Positions 30,429 through 40,254 of a stretch of DNA of 64,000 bases are shown here, piece after piece. Location: NCBI RefSeq assembly GCF_003336705.1, contig NZ_QMDL01000001.1, positions 806,001 through 870,000 on the forward strand, read 5' to 3'. Source of the DNA: Marinobacter litoralis. GTDB lineage: Bacteria; Pseudomonadota; Gammaproteobacteria; Pseudomonadales; Oleiphilaceae. Within the stretch, counting starts at the first letter, position 1; each line of letters begins with the position of its first letter. The notes under the pieces were generated by a model. The model did not search any database. It saw only the letters and a program-made list of their open reading frames with translations, and was not told the DNA's origin. Both the position numbers and the translations under genes were made by a program.

Positions 30429-31163
30429 ATGCGTAAATTGATGATTGCTGTGGGTGGCTCTTTGGTACTTGCCGCTCCTTTGGCCAGCGCTGATGTAGTT
30501 GGTGCGGGTGCAAGTGTTAGCTACTGGAACTCGGATTTTTCCGGTGATGTGGTCAACAAAGGCGACGTTGTCGATATCGACAAAGACCTCAACATGAGCA
30601 GCGACGGCAACGCCAACTTTACCGCTAACTTTGAGCACCCGATTCCGGTTCTGCCGAACGTGCGGTTGAACTACACCGATATCTCTCAGAGTGGTCGTGG
30701 TAAAATTGGCCCTTCTAAGTTTGGAGACATTGTTAATGCTGACGTCAACTCTGAGTTGGATATCGAGCAGCTGGATGCGACTTTCTACTACGAAGTGTTG
30801 GATAACTGGGTAAACTTGGATCTGGGCCTGACTGTTCGTAAATTTGATGGTGAGCTAATCGTTCGCGACACCAGAGGTTTCTATGACGTCAGCGAAACCA
30901 AAGTTGATGCTGTTCTCCCCTTAGGCTACGCGTCCGTTCGCTTCGACCTGCCGTTCACGGGAGTATCCGTTGGTGGCGAAGGCAACGTGATTTCCTACAG
31001 CGGCGACTCTTTGTACGACGTTAATGTTTACGGTCAATTTGACGTTGCGGTACTGCGCCTGCGCGCCGGTTACCGTGAGATGGCGATTGATTACGAAGAC
31101 GACGACGATCGGCTGGATGTGAAACTGTCCGGCCCGTTTGCAAGTATCGGCGTGGACTTCTAA
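30429..31163 (+). CDS. Outer-membrane beta-barrel protein, TIGR04219-like
   Basis: A 244-residue secreted protein with signal peptide MRKLMIAVGGSLVLAAPLASA. The mature part has alternating beta-strand character and ends in VDF, a C-terminal Phe typical of outer-membrane barrels. It resembles the TIGR04219 family of gammaproteobacterial outer-membrane proteins (unknown function). Single gene between purC and a strong terminator. Confidence 0.8.
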   Translation: MRKLMIAVGGSLVLAAPLASADVVGAGASVSYWNSDFSGDVVNKGDVVDIDKDLNMSSDGNANFTANFEHPIPVLPNVRLNYTDISQSGRGKIGPSKFGDIVNADVNSELDIEQLDATFYYEVLDNWVNLDLGLTVRKFDGELIVRDTRGFYDVSETKVDAVLPLGYASVRFDLPFTGVSVGGEGNVISYSGDSLYDVNVYGQFDVAVLRLRAGYREMAIDYEDDDDRLDVKLSGPFASIGVDF

Positions 31164-31175
31164 GCAAGTTATTAA

Positions 31176-31199
31176 GGCGCCTCCGGGCGCCATTTTTTT
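31176..31199 (+). terminator. Terminator after the beta-barrel gene
   Basis: GGCGCC, loop TCCG, GGCGCC, then ATTTTTTT. Short but GC-pure stem. Confidence 0.85.
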
Positions 31200-31211
31200 G
31201 GAGAATAGATT

Positions 31212-32219
31212 TTGAAAATCCTCGTAACGGGCACCGCCGGCTTTATCGGCTCACACCTTGCTCATCGGCTGCTGGATCGCGGTGATGAAGTGATTGGTGT
31301 GGACAACGTTAACGACTATTACGACGTCAACCTCAAAGAGGCGCGGCTGGCAAGGCTGCTGGATAAGCCGGGCTTCACCGAAGTGCGGGAAGACGTGGCT
31401 AATCGTGAGGCAATGGAAGCGCTTTTTCAGAAGCACAAGCCTGAGCGGGTGGTTCACTTGGCAGCGCAAGCCGGTGTTCGCTATTCCCTGGAAAACCCGC
31501 ACGCGTATATTGATGCCAACTTGGTGGGCTTTACCAATATCCTGGAAGGCTGTCGCCATAACGATGTAAAGCACCTGGTGTACGCGTCGAGCAGCTCGGT
31601 TTACGGTGCCAACGAGACCATGCCGTTCTCGGTACACGACAACGTAGACCATCCGTTGAGCCTTTACGCTGCCTCCAAGAAAGCCAACGAGCTGATGGCC
31701 CATACCTACAGCCATCTGTACAACATGCCGACCACCGGATTGCGGTTCTTTACCGTCTATGGCCCTTGGGGGCGCCCGGACATGGCACTGTTTATCTTCA
31801 CCAAGAAGATTTTGGCAGGTGAGCCGATTGATGTGTTCAACCACGGCCAGCACAGACGCGACTTCACCTACATTGACGACATTGTGGAAGGCGTAATCCG
31901 CACGCTGGACCACGTAGCGAAACCGAACCCCGATTGGTCAGGAGCTCAGCCAGACCCGGGAACTAGCAAGGCGCCATACCGTATCTACAACATCGGCAGC
32001 AACAGCCCGGTAGAGTTGTCTCGCTTTATTGAAATCATCGAGGACCGGGTGGGTAAGAAAGCGCAGAAGAACCTGTTGCCGCTGCAGCCGGGTGACGTGC
32101 CAGCTACTTACGCCAACGTTGATGATCTGATCAACGATGTAGACTACAAGCCGGCCACACCGGTTGAAGAGGGTATTGCCAACTTCGTTGACTGGTATCG
32201 GGATTTCTACAAGGTCTGA
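31212..32219 (+). CDS. UDP-glucuronate 4-epimerase-like NAD-dependent epimerase
   Basis: SDR-fold enzyme of the UDP-glucuronate to UDP-galacturonate epimerase group (LpsL/Cap1J type). Rossmann motif [11 protein letters not shown], catalytic SSSSVYG and YAASKKANE, and the family features [17 protein letters not shown] and [14 protein letters not shown]. 335 residues. TTG start at 31212 preceded by GGAG in the T-tract end of the terminator. The substrate would come from Ugd. It overlaps the end of the convergent pseudouridine synthase gene by 13 bp. Confidence 0.88.
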   Translation: MKILVTGTAGFIGSHLAHRLLDRGDEVIGVDNVNDYYDVNLKEARLARLLDKPGFTEVREDVANREAMEALFQKHKPERVVHLAAQAGVRYSLENPHAYIDANLVGFTNILEGCRHNDVKHLVYASSSSVYGANETMPFSVHDNVDHPLSLYAASKKANELMAHTYSHLYNMPTTGLRFFTVYGPWGRPDMALFIFTKKILAGEPIDVFNHGQHRRDFTYIDDIVEGVIRTLDHVAKPNPDWSGAQPDPGTSKAPYRIYNIGSNSPVELSRFIEIIEDRVGKKAQKNLLPLQPGDVPATYANVDDLINDVDYKPATPVEEGIANFVDWYRDFYKV

Positions 32220-33001
32220 CCGAAGGTCTGCCTGCGCTTCATCAGCGGGCAGTCGAAAGCCAGGTGCACGGCTTCAAGCTGAAGTCCTGATGCATCTGGC
32301 TTGCCATAAAGCCTATCTCCGACAATAGGATGGCCGATGCCCGCAAGGTGCTTTCGAATCTGATGCTTTCGGCCGGTTTCGATGGTTACCTTCACCACCG
32401 TAGTGTTTGCTTCATCATCAACGCTCAACGTTGTTACCCGGCTGATCGATTCCTTGCCATCCAGTTTCGCATCAATTACTAAATTATCCGCATCCAGCCG
32501 GCCTGACACTGTAGCCTGATAGATCTTCGTTACTGTGCGGCCTGAAAAAAGTTGCGAAAGTGCGCCTGCGGCTTTGCCGTCATGAGCAACCAACATTAAT
32601 CCAGCGGCATCGCCATCTAAGCGATGAACTAGAAAGCAGGGTTTATTCAGTTCGATTTCCGCAAGGCGAAGCAGGCTGCAATGATCCCCCCACTGGGAGC
32701 CTTGGGAAAGAAGGCCGTGGGGTTTGAACCAGACGCTGTAACTCCGAAGGGCTTGTACCAATTTCGGCGGCTCGGGGATCTTCGATAGTACTTGATCGTC
32801 ATAAAAAAGCTCGATGCGCGCACCAGGCTTCAGTTCCCGTTTAGCCTTTCGAAGCCGAACCTTCTTACCTTTCTGTGTCCACCAGCAAGCTCCTTTTGCC
32901 ATTGCGTCTTTTATACGCTGTTTGGGCAGTCCCGATGCGTGCGCCAGTGCATCCACGGCGGTTTGAGCGGATTCAACGGTGATATCAATCTGTTTGCGCA
33001 T
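32207..33001 (-). CDS. RluA-family pseudouridine synthase
   Basis: Converts uridine to pseudouridine in rRNA or tRNA. N-terminal S4-like RNA-binding region (about 1-75), then the catalytic core with [15 protein letters not shown] holding the active Asp, and a C-terminal [19 protein letters not shown]. The frame is open for another 50 residues upstream, but that extension is low-complexity and the start [10 protein letters not shown] at 33001 gives a 264-residue protein with the expected N-terminus. The target base cannot be assigned. Convergent with the epimerase gene. Confidence 0.87.
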   Translation of the reverse strand: MRKQIDITVESAQTAVDALAHASGLPKQRIKDAMAKGACWWTQKGKKVRLRKAKRELKPGARIELFYDDQVLSKIPEPPKLVQALRSYSVWFKPHGLLSQGSQWGDHCSLLRLAEIELNKPCFLVHRLDGDAAGLMLVAHDGKAAGALSQLFSGRTVTKIYQATVSGRLDADNLVIDAKLDGKESISRVTTLSVDDEANTTVVKVTIETGRKHQIRKHLAGIGHPIVGDRLYGKPDASGLQLEAVHLAFDCPLMKRRQTFGQTL

Positions 33002-33144
33002 CGGGGGTCCAGGAGGCTGCGGATGTCGGGGCAATGGTACGAAGCTACAGAACGCGGGACAAGAGGTTTTGTACTGCGAGGCTGAGTTAATTAATCGAAG
33101 GGTAGGGTGTACACTGAATGTAAAAGCTACGAAGGAGAACGAAA

Positions 33145-33321
33145 ATGCCACTCATAGGATGGTTGTTCATATTAGCGGCGTTTGCCATGGTTATTGGTAG
33201 CCTGTTATTCCTAAGAGACAGTGCCAATATGAAAATTCCGGAAGACAAGCTGGAAAAAATCCGCGCTCGCAAAGCTCAACTTGAAAAAGAAGAGCGGGAG
33301 GAGGAAAAACGAGAGGGTTAA
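33145..33321 (+). CDS. DUF2897-like small membrane protein
   Basis: A 58-residue protein: an N-terminal membrane helix (PLIGWLFILAAFAMVIGSLL), then RDSANMKIPEDK and a Lys/Glu/Arg-rich tail. It matches the DUF2897 family pattern of one helix plus a charged tail; the function is unknown. Strong ribosome binding site GAAGGAG nine bases before ATG 33145. It diverges from the pseudouridine synthase gene and ends three bases before a small convergent ORF. Confidence 0.85.
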   Translation: MPLIGWLFILAAFAMVIGSLLFLRDSANMKIPEDKLEKIRARKAQLEKEEREEEKREG

Positions 33322-33324
33322 ACG

Positions 33325-33486
33325 TCAGAATCCTGCCAACAGCACGTAGTCTTGAGCGAGATAGAAAGCCCAGTCGTAGTAGTAATATGGATCTAAGTAC
33401 TTGGAATCAAACAGTTCGGGGTGATCCGAGACCACTGCCAAGGCCATGATACAAGCTGCATACGTGCACTTTTTTCCTTTTCCCAC
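33325..33486 (-). CDS. Small hypothetical protein, 53 residues, aromatic-rich
   Basis: An unrecognised short ORF on the minus strand. GTG at 33486 has a strong AAGGAG seven to eight bases upstream, and the reading frame runs to TGA at 33325. The product begins with basic GKGKKCTYAAC, continues with an Ala/Leu/Val-rich helix (IMALAVVSDHPELF) and has a Tyr-rich segment YLDPYYYYDWAFYLA. Two cysteines, no signal peptide. The composition looks protein-like rather than random. It lies in the 455-bp gap between the DUF2897 gene and the FadL-like locus, tail to tail with the former. No family is recognised. Confidence 0.5.
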   Translation of the reverse strand: MGKGKKCTYAACIMALAVVSDHPELFDSKYLDPYYYYDWAFYLAQDYVLLAGF

Positions 33487-33776
33487 GCTTAACTCCTTCT
33501 AAGCAAACTACAGTTGAGCTTTCAATGTGTCTAGGTTGGCTACATATTGAAGGTGCGTATGAGAAGAATAGTAGACACAGCCCGAGCATCCAGTTTTTTT
33601 CTGTTTTTTTTTGCGCATAACCGAATCTCAGAATAAAGGCCGTTCGTTTTTTGGCCTATTAAGAATGCGTAGAAATGCTGATTTCCGCTAAGACAGGCTG
33701 TATTGTTGCGGTAGTCATTTAATGATTACGGATATTCGCGCCTAAAACCTAAAATAAGAAAGCAGGATTTGAAAAC

Positions 33777-35076
33777 ATGCCAAGGCGCGCAGTGCAGTTG
33801 TGCGCCGTTCTTACGTGCGGGCTAATCGTACCGAATGCCGATGCTAGCATGGGTAATTTGGGGACCAGCTACGGATTAATGCCGCAGGATGTCGCCACCG
33901 CGCAAGGCCTTTCGTTATTCAACAGCGAGGCTTCTGCTACTTATTACAACCCCTCTTACATAACCACTGATAAGCGTGGAGAGATGACGGCGGGTATTCT
34001 CCACGCCGAACAAGAGCTCAGGACAACACGCCCTGATGCACAAGGGAACGTATTGTCGAACTCCCCCACCCAACACGTACTGCTCGGTTTCAAAACGAAT
34101 CTTGCGTCTTTGACCCGGAAAAGCCACCCCGTTTACGTAGGCGTGATGCTTGGCTTGGAAAAGTACGGTAAAGAGATGTTGGCATTCCGTTCCGAAACCT
34201 CAGACTCCGGGCAGTATCTGAAGTTTGGAAAACAGCCTTTGTTTCTGAATCTCGGGGGGGCGACCGTGCTTACCGAGGGGGTTTCTGTCGGGGCTTCCGT
34301 GCGGCTAACCTTGAAATCCCGGGCAGAATTGAAAGCTTTCTCAACGCTTGAAGGCGAGACCAGCCAAGAGCGTTTGCAGGTAAATGCCCAGCCGTCGTTG
34401 AAGGCAATCTTAGGGGCGACCATAGAGCCCTCAGCGTTGTTCTGTGATACCGCGTGTTTTTGGGATGACTGGGAAGCGGCGGTGGTGTACCAAACCAAGT
34501 CGTCATCGTCGACCACGATCGACGCTAATGTGGTCGTCAACCGCACAATAGCAGAGCCCGGCCTGTCTTTAGCGGTAACGACCATCGAAGCGTTTCAGCC
34601 GGAAAGCTACAACGCGGGTTTTCAATATCAGAATGACCGTTGGCGAGTATCAGCGATGGTCCGAGCTGACCGACGAGTTCTCAGGCGATACCATTAAGGA
34701 TCAGGCTGAGCTTCCCCCGTCTCAGCGTATTCAGTTTGAAGACATTGTTGTTCCTCGCATAGGCGCTCAATACCAGTTCAATGACCGGTGCTCGGCCAGT
34801 GCAGGGTTTGCCTTTGAGAAATCTCCCTTGGAAACCGAGCGTAATCCCGGGCTTAACTATTTCGATAACGACAAGGCCGTGTTAGGGCTGGGATTAACGG
34901 CGGTATACGACCAGACGCGTGTGTTTAGCTACCCGGTTCGATTCGACTTAGCGTACCAATACCAACGGTTGCTTGAGCGGGATTTCATCGTTGTTGATGG
35001 TAGCGGTAACGAAACACCGGTTGTAGCAGATGGCGATATACACGTTGTTAGTACCTCAATTACCTTCAAATTCTAA
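33777..35076 (+). pseudogene. OmpP1/FadL-like outer-membrane porin, frameshifted
   Basis: Encodes a FadL-type barrel for uptake of hydrophobic compounds, split over two frames. Frame 1 (33777-34697) starts with a signal peptide and has MGNLGTSYGLMPQDVATAQG and YYNPSY, as in FadL-like proteins; it leaves the family sequence after QYQNDRWRV and stops at 34697. The second frame resumes with EYQRWSELTDEFSGDTI and continues to 35076, ending in TITFKF-like TSITFKF with the terminal Phe of outer-membrane barrels. The break is near 34640-34648. No slippery heptamer or long homopolymer lies there. A deletion between short direct repeats is a plausible cause. The locus continues 12 bp later with the Ig-like lipoprotein gene. 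Confidence 0.8.
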
Positions 35077-35088
35077 AGGGGCCGCCAG

Positions 35089-38085
35089 GTGAAAACGAAG
35101 CTACTAGCACTGCCCGTTATAGCCCTTCTTGTTGCCGCCTGTGGTGACAGTGACACCCTCGAGATTGAGGCGAAAACAGATAACCCTGATCTTGTGTTTT
35201 CTTACCCCACCGATGGGCAACGCAACGTAAGCCCGGCTGCGCAGGTTATCCTGAGATTCTCGGAACCGGTCGATACGGAATCGCTTAAGGCCAGTGCGAA
35301 GCTGACGGCAGGCACAGACGTGGTCGATTACTCGCTTGAGCGAACAGATGGAGGGTACAGCGTCAGCTGAACGCCGGTAGAGCCACTCCGCGTTGGAGCC
35401 GAGTATGAACTTGTATTCGACGAAACCGTGCTCTCCGAGAACGGGCGGCCATTTCGAAACCTGAACGACAACCTTGTTAACGATGTACCGGGCATACAGT
35501 TCGTAACCCGAGGCGGCCTCACGGGGCTGGCCAATGAAGACGCTACCGCGCAGGCATTCGCGATCGCCGCTATGACCCCCGCTCCGAACACTCTGTTCGA
35601 ACCGTCAGACTTCGCTTCGTTTCGAGTTGAATTGACTCATCCGATCCATCCGGATTGGCAAAAGCTTGGCGGTAAGATTGAGCTTTTGGACGGCGAGGGC
35701 AATCCGGTGCGGGCAGATGTGTTTGTTCAGGACCGTCGGATTACCGTTGACCCCTGCGTTGCGGACAATGCCGCTAACTGCGGCTTGCCAGGGGATAAGC
35801 TGACCAGTGACGAACGCTACACTCTCAACATTCAATCGCTTCCATCAGTCACCGGGGAGCATCTAAGCAGCAAAACTGAATTCAAGGCCATTAAAACGGA
35901 GCCTACGGTTGTACAGTTTCAGAATGTGACGGACCCGGGAATTACGGAAGGTAGTGCCAACTTGATTTTGTCGAAATTGAACGGTCAGCCGGTCAACGGA
36001 GTCATTTTGAATTCGATGTTGCTTGGCACTACTGATGCCTCAGAGAGCAGCGGTGGCCTGTACAGTGAGTTAGCCTATGCGCCAGCATTCGGAGCCGACG
36101 AGCCTTTGCCGATCCGAGTGCCGCGGGGGACTCGGTTGATTGGCAGTTCCATTGAAATGAAAGCCAATGGCACTGTCTCGGTGCTTGATGCCGATACCGG
36201 CCAGTCCCTTCGTTCTGGTGCATTGAATGTTATTACGATTACCGATGCCACGGGTTATCTGATCCCGAACCCGTATACCGATGATGTCGAAGCGCCGAGC
36301 CATGTTCGATTGTTTATCGATGCGCAGATGAAAGCGTTTGACAACCGAGCGCCGGACCGTGATCCGCCGAAGCTTGTGAGTTGGTCACCCGGGCCTGACG
36401 GGAAATACGAATTCATGCCCGATCGGGATGAAATGCACCGACCCGGCGATCCGGTAACCCTGTTTTTCGATGAGCCCATTTTAGCCTCATCGGTTGAATC
36501 TGGTGTCACCCTGAAAGATGGAGCACGCAAAGTGCCTGTTAAGTATTGGGTGGACGGCGCATCGGTGAATTTTAACCCTGAGGGTGGGTTGCAACACGGC
36601 GTTCGTTACGCATTAGAGATTAACTCAAACCTTACTGATCTTGCGGGTAATGGTATGCCGCAGCAGGTTCTGGAGTTTGAATTGCCCGATTTGGGGCAGG
36701 ATGTTGCCAGGGTGTCGCCGATTGTTCTGACCGCCTATCCGGGGTACCCCTGTGTAACGACAGGGCAGGATTTAGCCAACAACAAGCACGGCCAATGTAT
36801 CGACAAGTCCAGTGAGGACGACGGTGCGCCGCTCGGTGAAGTCATACCCCTGAGCATCTTGCCTCAGGATCGCCCAATTTCCGTGTTGTTTTCACAATCA
36901 CTCGATAAAACTACAGTGCGATTAGGGGAGACCTTTAGAGTTGATGCGGTTAACGACGATGGGACTGTTCTCACCGAGAATCTTCCCGGCCGGTTGGAAT
37001 TCAGCAATCAACGTATCCAGTTCTATCCTGCAGAACCTTGGAAAGTAGATGGGCTGTATCGCTATACCATAGCGTCCAGTCAGGATGGGAGCTGTACGAG
37101 CGCGATTTGCTCTGAACCAGATCAAAACGGCGGTGGGTTGCCCGTTCAGACTGACCTGCTGGTTGACCCTGAAGATATTGGCGGCCCGGATTTGGAAATC
37201 TATTTCCGCGGTGGGCCGAGGACCGACTCCGTGTTCGTGCCGCTGCGAAGTGTTCCGGTGCGCGATGTAAACTCCAACTATATGATTGATTGTGAGTCGG
37301 CGGATAACTGCCTGGAGCCGTTTAACCATAAACTGGATCCTCGCGGCGCGGATGCACCAACGCCATGCCGGCCCAGCGAGAATGCGACCACTATTCTGGC
37401 TGGTGGCAACTCCAAGTTCCTGGGTGTTCCTTCGATTCCGACAAGGATCGGGTGTGCTCCATCAAAAAGCGGAGATTGTCCTGAAGACAAGATTTTGTAC
37501 AAAACCTACGGGCTGAACATTGAATTCGAAGGGCCGATTGACCCAGACGTGTTCGGGAAAGAAGGCGTTGAAGTCAAAGTGTATCCGACGATCATTGCCA
37601 CCACAGGGGTTAGTGTATTTTTGTCTGGGGTAGGGGAGCAGAATACCGGGCCAGCCATCGTCCGGATTCGGCACGTCCCCACCGAAGACAATCCCCAAGG
37701 GCATCTTGTGGGCTTGATTGACGAAGGCCCGGACGGTGGGCTCAGATTCACCACGACGGCTCCTGCGCATCTGGATGCGCCTAACCTGAGGCTAAAGCTG
37801 GCAGGAGTGGATGGCACTTGGTTGTTGGATCACGATATATACAGCAAGGAGTTTGTGCTGGAGCTCTCGGGCCCTGTTCGTCTAGTTGATGATGGGCGAT
37901 TGCTGGTGACTCTCGAAACCTTGAAGGCGGTGGAGTTGTCGGCCAATGTGGATTTTAAGAATATACTCGAGATTTTTCGGGGTATGGTCGAAATCCCCTT
38001 GGTCATTCCAGCCGGCGGGGCGAATTTGAACTTGATTTCGCTTCCGATTAAACAGATGCCGGAGGCTTATCAGGTAAAGCCCTAA
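35089..38085 (+). pseudogene. Large Ig-like (Big_5) lipoprotein with internal TGA stop
   Basis: A 999-codon frame interrupted at codon 94 by TGA (35368-35370). The first part has a lipoprotein signal with lipobox VAAC (Cys18) and the beginning of a Big_5/SbsA-like Ig domain (FSYPTDGQRNVSPAAQVILR). Immediately after the TGA, in the same frame, the domain continues with TPVEPLRVGAEYELVFDE. Further Ig-like modules lie at about 420-535 and 590-700. The context SVS-stop-TPVEP suggests a Trp codon TGG mutated to TGA. It may be inactivated, or the downstream part could be expressed from an internal start without its export signal. It follows the damaged FadL-like gene. Confidence 0.8.
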
Positions 38086-38115
38086 GTCGTCATCTACAGT
38101 ACAATATGATATTCG

Positions 38116-38144
38116 CCCAGCCCTGCTTGCAGCGCTGGGTTTTT
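38116..38144 (+). terminator. Terminator after the Ig-like lipoprotein gene
   Basis: CCCAGC-c-CTGC-tt-GCAG-c-GCTGGG hairpin followed by TTTTT. Confidence 0.75.
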
Positions 38145-38233
38145 CATTGTCGGCATGAACAGGCCGGGAAGAGTTCTATTTGAAATACTAGTGGGGCAGC
38201 GATGAATGCCACCCACTAACGGAGTTGGCGCAA

Positions 38234-38953
38234 ATGACATCACACCATGCACGACTGCGGCTATTAATTGTCGAAGATCAAGTGGATCTCGCGGAGAATC
38301 TGTTCGAGTTTCTAGGTGAGGACCGCTACGTCCTCGACTTCGCTGCCGACGGGCTAACCGCATTGCATTTATTGGCGACACAAAGTTATGACGTGATCGT
38401 ACTAGACCTGATGCTTCCGGGGGTGAATGGCTACGAGATTTGTCGGCGCATTCGTGAAGACTTGCAGTGCCAAACCCCGGTTATTCTGATGACCGCATTG
38501 GGTGCGCTGAATGACAAGGAGAAGGGCTTTGAATGCGGTGCTGATGATTACTTGGTGAAACCGTTTGAACTGCGAGAGTTACAGCTCAGAATTGATGCGC
38601 TGAATCGACGATATTCGCCACAACGGTCAGTGTTGATGGCCGGTGATATCCGGTTCGATCCCGGTACATTGGAGGTAGAGCTCAATGGCATCAAGGTGAC
38701 TTTGTCTGGTACTCCTGCGCGGATTTTCGAGTTATTGATGCGAGCCTACCCGAACTTTTCAAGCCACGAGGCTTTAAGCGAAGCCGTGTGGGGTTCCCAC
38801 CAGAAAGAGGCCGAAGTAAACAGCCTGCGCACTCATATTTATACGTTGAGAAAAGCATTGCAGGCTGGATTGGGCCATGGTCTGGTGAAAACGATCCATG
38901 GTCGAGGGTATTGCTTGAGTTCCCCTCTGCTTGGAGTGACTGATACGCCATGA
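38234..38953 (+). CDS. OmpR/PhoB-family response regulator
   Basis: Receiver domain (about residues 8-120) with phospho-acceptor Asp58 in VIVLDLMLPG, acidic LIVEDQ and the LVKPFE lysine, followed by a winged-helix DNA-binding domain (about 135-230, ending HGRGYCL). TTG at 38225 is in frame, but ATG 38234 sits nine bases after GGAG and gives 239 residues. The stop overlaps the kinase start (ATGA), so the two are translationally coupled. Targets are unknown; the adjacent porin/lipoprotein locus or the LtaS-like gene are candidates. Confidence 0.93.
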   Translation: MTSHHARLRLLIVEDQVDLAENLFEFLGEDRYVLDFAADGLTALHLLATQSYDVIVLDLMLPGVNGYEICRRIREDLQCQTPVILMTALGALNDKEKGFECGADDYLVKPFELRELQLRIDALNRRYSPQRSVLMAGDIRFDPGTLEVELNGIKVTLSGTPARIFELLMRAYPNFSSHEALSEAVWGSHQKEAEVNSLRTHIYTLRKALQAGLGHGLVKTIHGRGYCLSSPLLGVTDTP

Positions 38954-40254
38954 AGCCTTCTTTGACCGCGCGTTTAACCCGAACGCTGTTCTTCCTTATC
39001 GTCGTGACGACCGCAACCTCGATGTTCGTGGTTGAAATGTTTGTTGAGGATGTGGAGGAGACGATTCTGAGTAGTGAACTCAAAGCCGATGCACAGTATT
39101 TCACGGAGCAACTCGGTAAGGGCAGTTTTCAGCCAGTCAAAACGGGGCGTCTAGAGGCGACCTTTCTTGCCCAAGGAGAGGGCGAGGCAGTACTTCCACA
39201 GTATTTTCAGAATCGCCCCCTGCCGTTTTCGGAAGAAATAGAAGTGGGGGATACCACGCTACTGATTATTGGCGAACCGATTGAAGAACCAAGTGGTACG
39301 CTCTTTTTAGCTCAAGATATCAGCATCATGGAAGGGCGCATGGGCATGGTTCAGCTTGTTCTGCTGGGCGTGGCTGGTTTTATGCTCATTGTCAGCTTTT
39401 TCGTCGCCCGAGCGGGAGCGCAGTATCTGGTGCGGCCATTCAAAAAGCTGACTCTAGACGTGTCTAACACGGTACCAAGCCGCAGCTTGTCTATGGGGCA
39501 AATCGCCACCGACTATAGAGACCGAGAATTTTGCGACATCGCCAATGCGTTTAACCGTTTCCTATCTGAGATTGAGGCACATATCGAGCGAGAAAAATCA
39601 TTTGTGAAACTCGCCAGCCACGAGCTTCGTACGCCTTTATCGGTGATGAGTGGTGCCTTGAATGTGCTTGATCAGCGGCAAAGCCTCTCTGCCGCTGATC
39701 AGAAAACCCTTGCTCGAATCCGGCGGGCGATGCAAACCATGCGTGACGATACCGATGTTTTGCTAGAACTTGCGCGCAGTGAAGTAACCGAAAGCGATGT
39801 CAAAACTATTGATGTGCTGGGCTTCGCTCAAAATGCTGTTGAAGAGCTAGAGCACGGGCACCCAGACGATGCGGGCAGGGTCGAACTCTATAAGGATGTC
39901 GCGGGGCTTGAGGTCATAGCGCAACCTGCTCTTGTGCGCATGTTGCTGCGTAACCTGTTGCAGAACGCACTGCGTCATACCCATGGGAAAGTTGAAGTCA
40001 GATTGACCCGTAGCAGCCTCTCTGTACGGGATTTCGGCTCGGGGCTTCCGGCTCATATAGCTGAGGAGCTGAAAGCTCAGGATAATGCTAGTCAGAAGGC
40101 AACCTCGGCCGGGCAATTCAGCAATACCACTTTTGGGTTGCTAATTGTCCGGCTGGTATGCGAAAAGCTGGGATGGCGTTTAGAAATTCCGCAGTCTGAC
40201 AGTCAAGGGACAGAGTTTGTAATTCATGTTTCGAACTTACCCGGCGCGAACTAA
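38950..40254 (+). CDS. Membrane sensor histidine kinase
   Basis: Partner of the preceding regulator. Two membrane helices (about 10-30 and 130-155) flank a periplasmic sensor of about 100 residues, then a HAMP-like linker, a HisKA domain with the phospho-acceptor His224 in VKLASHELRTPLSVM, and a HATPase domain with NLLQNALRHTHG and VRDFGSGLP. 434 residues. Its sequence resembles polymyxin/cationic peptide-type sensors only in layout; the signal is not known. Its last four bases overlap the end of the convergent LtaS-like gene. Confidence 0.93.
   Translation: MKPSLTARLTRTLFFLIVVTTATSMFVVEMFVEDVEETILSSELKADAQYFTEQLGKGSFQPVKTGRLEATFLAQGEGEAVLPQYFQNRPLPFSEEIEVGDTTLLIIGEPIEEPSGTLFLAQDISIMEGRMGMVQLVLLGVAGFMLIVSFFVARAGAQYLVRPFKKLTLDVSNTVPSRSLSMGQIATDYRDREFCDIANAFNRFLSEIEAHIEREKSFVKLASHELRTPLSVMSGALNVLDQRQSLSAADQKTLARIRRAMQTMRDDTDVLLELARSEVTESDVKTIDVLGFAQNAVEELEHGHPDDAGRVELYKDVAGLEVIAQPALVRMLLRNLLQNALRHTHGKVEVRLTRSSLSVRDFGSGLPAHIAEELKAQDNASQKATSAGQFSNTTFGLLIVRLVCEKLGWRLEIPQSDSQGTEFVIHVSNLPGAN

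Noticed and set aside
33002..33151. 50-residue N-terminal extension of the pseudouridine synthase
   Set aside because: Low-complexity sequence not typical of the family, and it would overlap the divergent DUF2897 gene and its ribosome binding site.
33407..33589. 60-codon minus-strand ORF upstream of the FadL-like gene
   Set aside because: It overlaps the 53-residue candidate in another frame, has no good ribosome binding site and its composition looks random.
34633..34700. Programmed ribosomal frameshift in the FadL-like gene
   Set aside because: No slippery heptamer or stimulatory structure is visible at the switch, and porins are not known to use frameshifting.
35368..35370. In-frame TGA as a selenocysteine codon
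   Set aside because: A short CTCC/GGAG stem lies downstream, but it is weak, and an Ig-like lipoprotein is not a known selenoprotein type. A TGG to TGA change is simpler.
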